This document shows, in pieces, positions 5,741-6,462 of a stretch of 6,462 nt of DNA; position 1 is the first letter of the stretch, and every line of letters begins with the position of its first letter. The stretch is from an uncultured Treponema sp. (GTDB taxonomy: Bacteria; Spirochaetota; Spirochaetia; Treponematales; Treponemataceae), in NCBI GenBank assembly GCA_905236315.1, contig CAJOPO010000226.1:1-6462 (forward strand). Reading direction: 5' to 3'. The position numbers and the translations under genes were made by a program. The notes beneath the pieces were generated by a model. It did not search any database. It had not been told where the DNA came from and saw only the letters and a program-made list of their open reading frames with translations.

Positions 5741-6017
5741 CGAATCTTTTATTCTCTAAAAAGAGAGGTTTCAATTCGATTTTCTGCGACTGGGTATTTA
5801 TGTAAACGAAATTGAAAAGTTGGTTCTTTACAAAACGCTTTACATGACAACCGTCATTTTCGTCTTCAAGAGGAAAATAAAGCACAGTGCAATGCTCTTC
5901 AAGGATATTGAAAATATCATCGCGTATTAAGGGTGATGTGGATATTTCTTTTTGAAATATGAATTCTTTTATTGAAGCTGTAACGGATTGGGGGAGAAGT
6001 TCAATCTGTGAAATCAT
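5721..6017 (-). CDS. Truncated ImmA/IrrE-like protein lacking the catalytic motif
   Basis: The 98-residue protein starts at an ATG with a strong Shine-Dalgarno, 17 bases after the stop of the XRE gene. Its body resembles the N-terminal part of ImmA/IrrE (COG2856) metallopeptidases: a DDIFNILEEHCTVLYFPLEDEN segment (33-54), then a strand ending FVYINT (70-75). In that family an (R/E)Q.FT.AHELGH-type segment with the zinc-binding HExxH follows within about 15 residues. Here, after QSQKIE, the chain runs into LKPLFLENKRFVREKNN and stops. No HExxH is found in any minus-strand frame down to 5650. ImmA partners normally cleave their cognate XRE repressor, which this version should not be able to do. 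It is probably the remnant of a gene that lost its 3' half, though a non-catalytic partner cannot be excluded. Family assignment comes from motif memory, not a search. Confidence 0.7.
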   Translation of the reverse strand: MISQIELLPQSVTASIKEFIFQKEISTSPLIRDDIFNILEEHCTVLYFPLEDENDGCHVKRFVKNQLFNFVYINTQSQKIELKPLFLENKRFVREKNN

Positions 6018-6023
6018 TCGGCT

Positions 6024-6030
6024 CTCCTTT
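6024..6030 (-). promoter_or_regulatory. Ribosome binding site of the ImmA-like gene
   Basis: The minus strand reads AAAGGAG six bases before the ATG at 6015-6017, within the gap after the XRE stop codon (6035-6037). It supports independent, efficient translation of the second gene of the bicistron and fixes its start. Confidence 0.8.
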
Positions 6031-6034
6031 GGAT

Positions 6035-6361
6035 TTACAGTGCGGCTTCTTTTAAATCAATATAAGCGTCAATCAAGTCAAGGATTTCATCACAGTGTTC
6101 TTGTGAGGAAAATGCGCTCATGCAATGAACCATGCCTTTGTAAGAGTAAGAGTTTTTGTAGTTTATTAAGTCAGAAACTTCCACGGAAAAAATATTCGCG
6201 GCAGATTTAATTTGTGCAGGTGTCAAAGACAAACGACCATATTTCAAGCGTTGCAAATCGGAAGATGAGAAGCCCAATTTAGAACACAGTTCGTTTTCTT
6301 TGTTAGGGCTACGGTCTAAAAGTGATGAAATCTTGTAGACCATATCTCGCAAGCTAGCCAC
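6035..6361 (-). CDS. XRE-family helix-turn-helix regulator
   Basis: This is a small DNA-binding regulator of 108 residues from the GTG at 6359-6361. The segment NELCSKLGFSSSDLQRLKYG, then LSLTPAQIKSAANIFSVEVSDLIN (about 23-66), has the XRE pattern: helices 2-3, followed by the conserved A..F.V....L. end. The C-terminal part (SSQEHCDEILDLIDAYIDLKEAAL) is helical and may dimerise. GGAG lies 8 bases before the GTG (6370-6373), which is why I chose that start. The frame also offers an ATG at 6343 (poorer site) and a TTG at 6385. The gene is followed 17 bases later by the ImmA-like gene. XRE-ImmA pairs are typical of mobile elements, phages and toxin-antitoxin-like modules, where the regulator represses its own promoter. 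Autoregulation here is an inference from the dyads around the promoter. Confidence 0.78.
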   Translation of the reverse strand: MASLRDMVYKISSLLDRSPNKENELCSKLGFSSSDLQRLKYGRLSLTPAQIKSAANIFSVEVSDLINYKNSYSYKGMVHCMSAFSSQEHCDEILDLIDAYIDLKEAAL

Positions 6362-6394
6362 TTTCTGCACTCCATATAAAAACAAAAAAATGTC

Positions 6395-6430
6395 TTATAA
6401 TTATAATTGTTTTTTCCCAAAAAATCAATT
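6395..6430. repeat. Dyad symmetries in the XRE promoter, possible operator
   Basis: A perfect 12-bp palindrome, TTATAATTATAA (6395-6406), overlaps the -10 box. A second dyad pairs AATTGTTTTTT (6405-6415) with AAAAAA-T-CAATT (6419-6430) around CCC, with one bulged T, and spans the spacer and -35. XRE regulators usually bind such dyads. A/T bias makes part of this symmetry cheap, so the operator role is tentative. Confidence 0.4.
6400..6428 (-). promoter_or_regulatory. Sigma-70 promoter of the XRE/ImmA-like bicistron
   Basis: On the minus strand, TTGATT (6423-6428) and a perfect TATAAT (6400-6405) are separated by exactly 17 bases. Transcription should start near 6393, leaving a leader of about 30 bases before the GTG at 6361. 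The remaining bases to the window edge (6431-6462) include a direct repeat, TTGTTC, at 6429-6434 and 6437-6442. No gene can be supported there. Confidence 0.65.
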
Positions 6431-6462
6431 GTTCTGTTGTTCCGCCTAAGGTGAACTTGGAC

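Noticed and set aside
5959..6210. 83-codon open frame on the + strand
   Set aside because: It is antisense to the XRE/ImmA-like pair, which has a proper promoter and ribosome site on the other strand.
6357..6462. Minus-strand frame entering from the right edge (SKFTLGGTTEQ...)
   Set aside because: It runs straight through the TTGATT/TATAAT promoter into AT-rich sequence and over the XRE start, so it is probably open by chance.

Overview
The window looks like chromosomal DNA from a low-GC Treponema-type spirochaete. The main evidence is the 286-residue core flagellin, which has the treponemal FlaB form (N-terminus [14 protein letters not shown], short D0/D1-only architecture). The ApbE-type flavin transferase is made as a lipoprotein with a relaxed, spirochaete-style lipobox, which fits. 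From memory, T. pallidum also carries flaB2 (TP0792) a few genes from its apbE/Ftp gene (TP0796), so the flaB-apbE neighbourhood may be an old treponemal arrangement. I could not check this here.

Layout. Bases 1-84 hold at most the tail of a rightward gene, followed by a strong rightward terminator (90-131). Four leftward genes follow: glmS (143-1987, cell-wall amino-sugar synthesis), a membrane protein with a degenerate HD-GYP domain (2083-2964), the flagellin flaB (3082-3942) and a small membrane-anchored double zinc-ribbon protein (4126-4545). flaB is a single-gene unit. It has a good sigma-28 type promoter (4030-4056), a structured 5' leader with a strong Shine-Dalgarno, and a rho-independent terminator (2980-3010). 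That terminator shows that the HD-GYP/glmS pair is not simply the tail of the flagellin transcript. At 4546-4607 two promoters run back to back, one for the zinc-ribbon gene and one for rightward apbE (4608-5648).

The right end (5645-6462) has an accessory character. An XRE-type regulator and an ImmA/IrrE-like gene form a leftward bicistron with its own sigma-70 promoter and operator-like dyads. The ImmA-like protein stops before the HExxH metallopeptidase motif should appear. From the other side, apbE overlaps by ATGA a tiny ORF that ends just inside its first hydrophobic segment. Two convergent genes that both seem to have lost their 3' ends suggest a deletion scar near 5740-5780.

A pattern that crosses the genes: glmS, flaB and the immA-like gene have clear Shine-Dalgarno sites. 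The HD-GYP, zinc-ribbon and apbE genes have none, and instead carry a TATAAT-like -10 box 6-7 nt before the ATG. That is what leaderless transcription looks like in DNA. There are no tRNA or rRNA genes, CRISPR arrays or insertion sequences.
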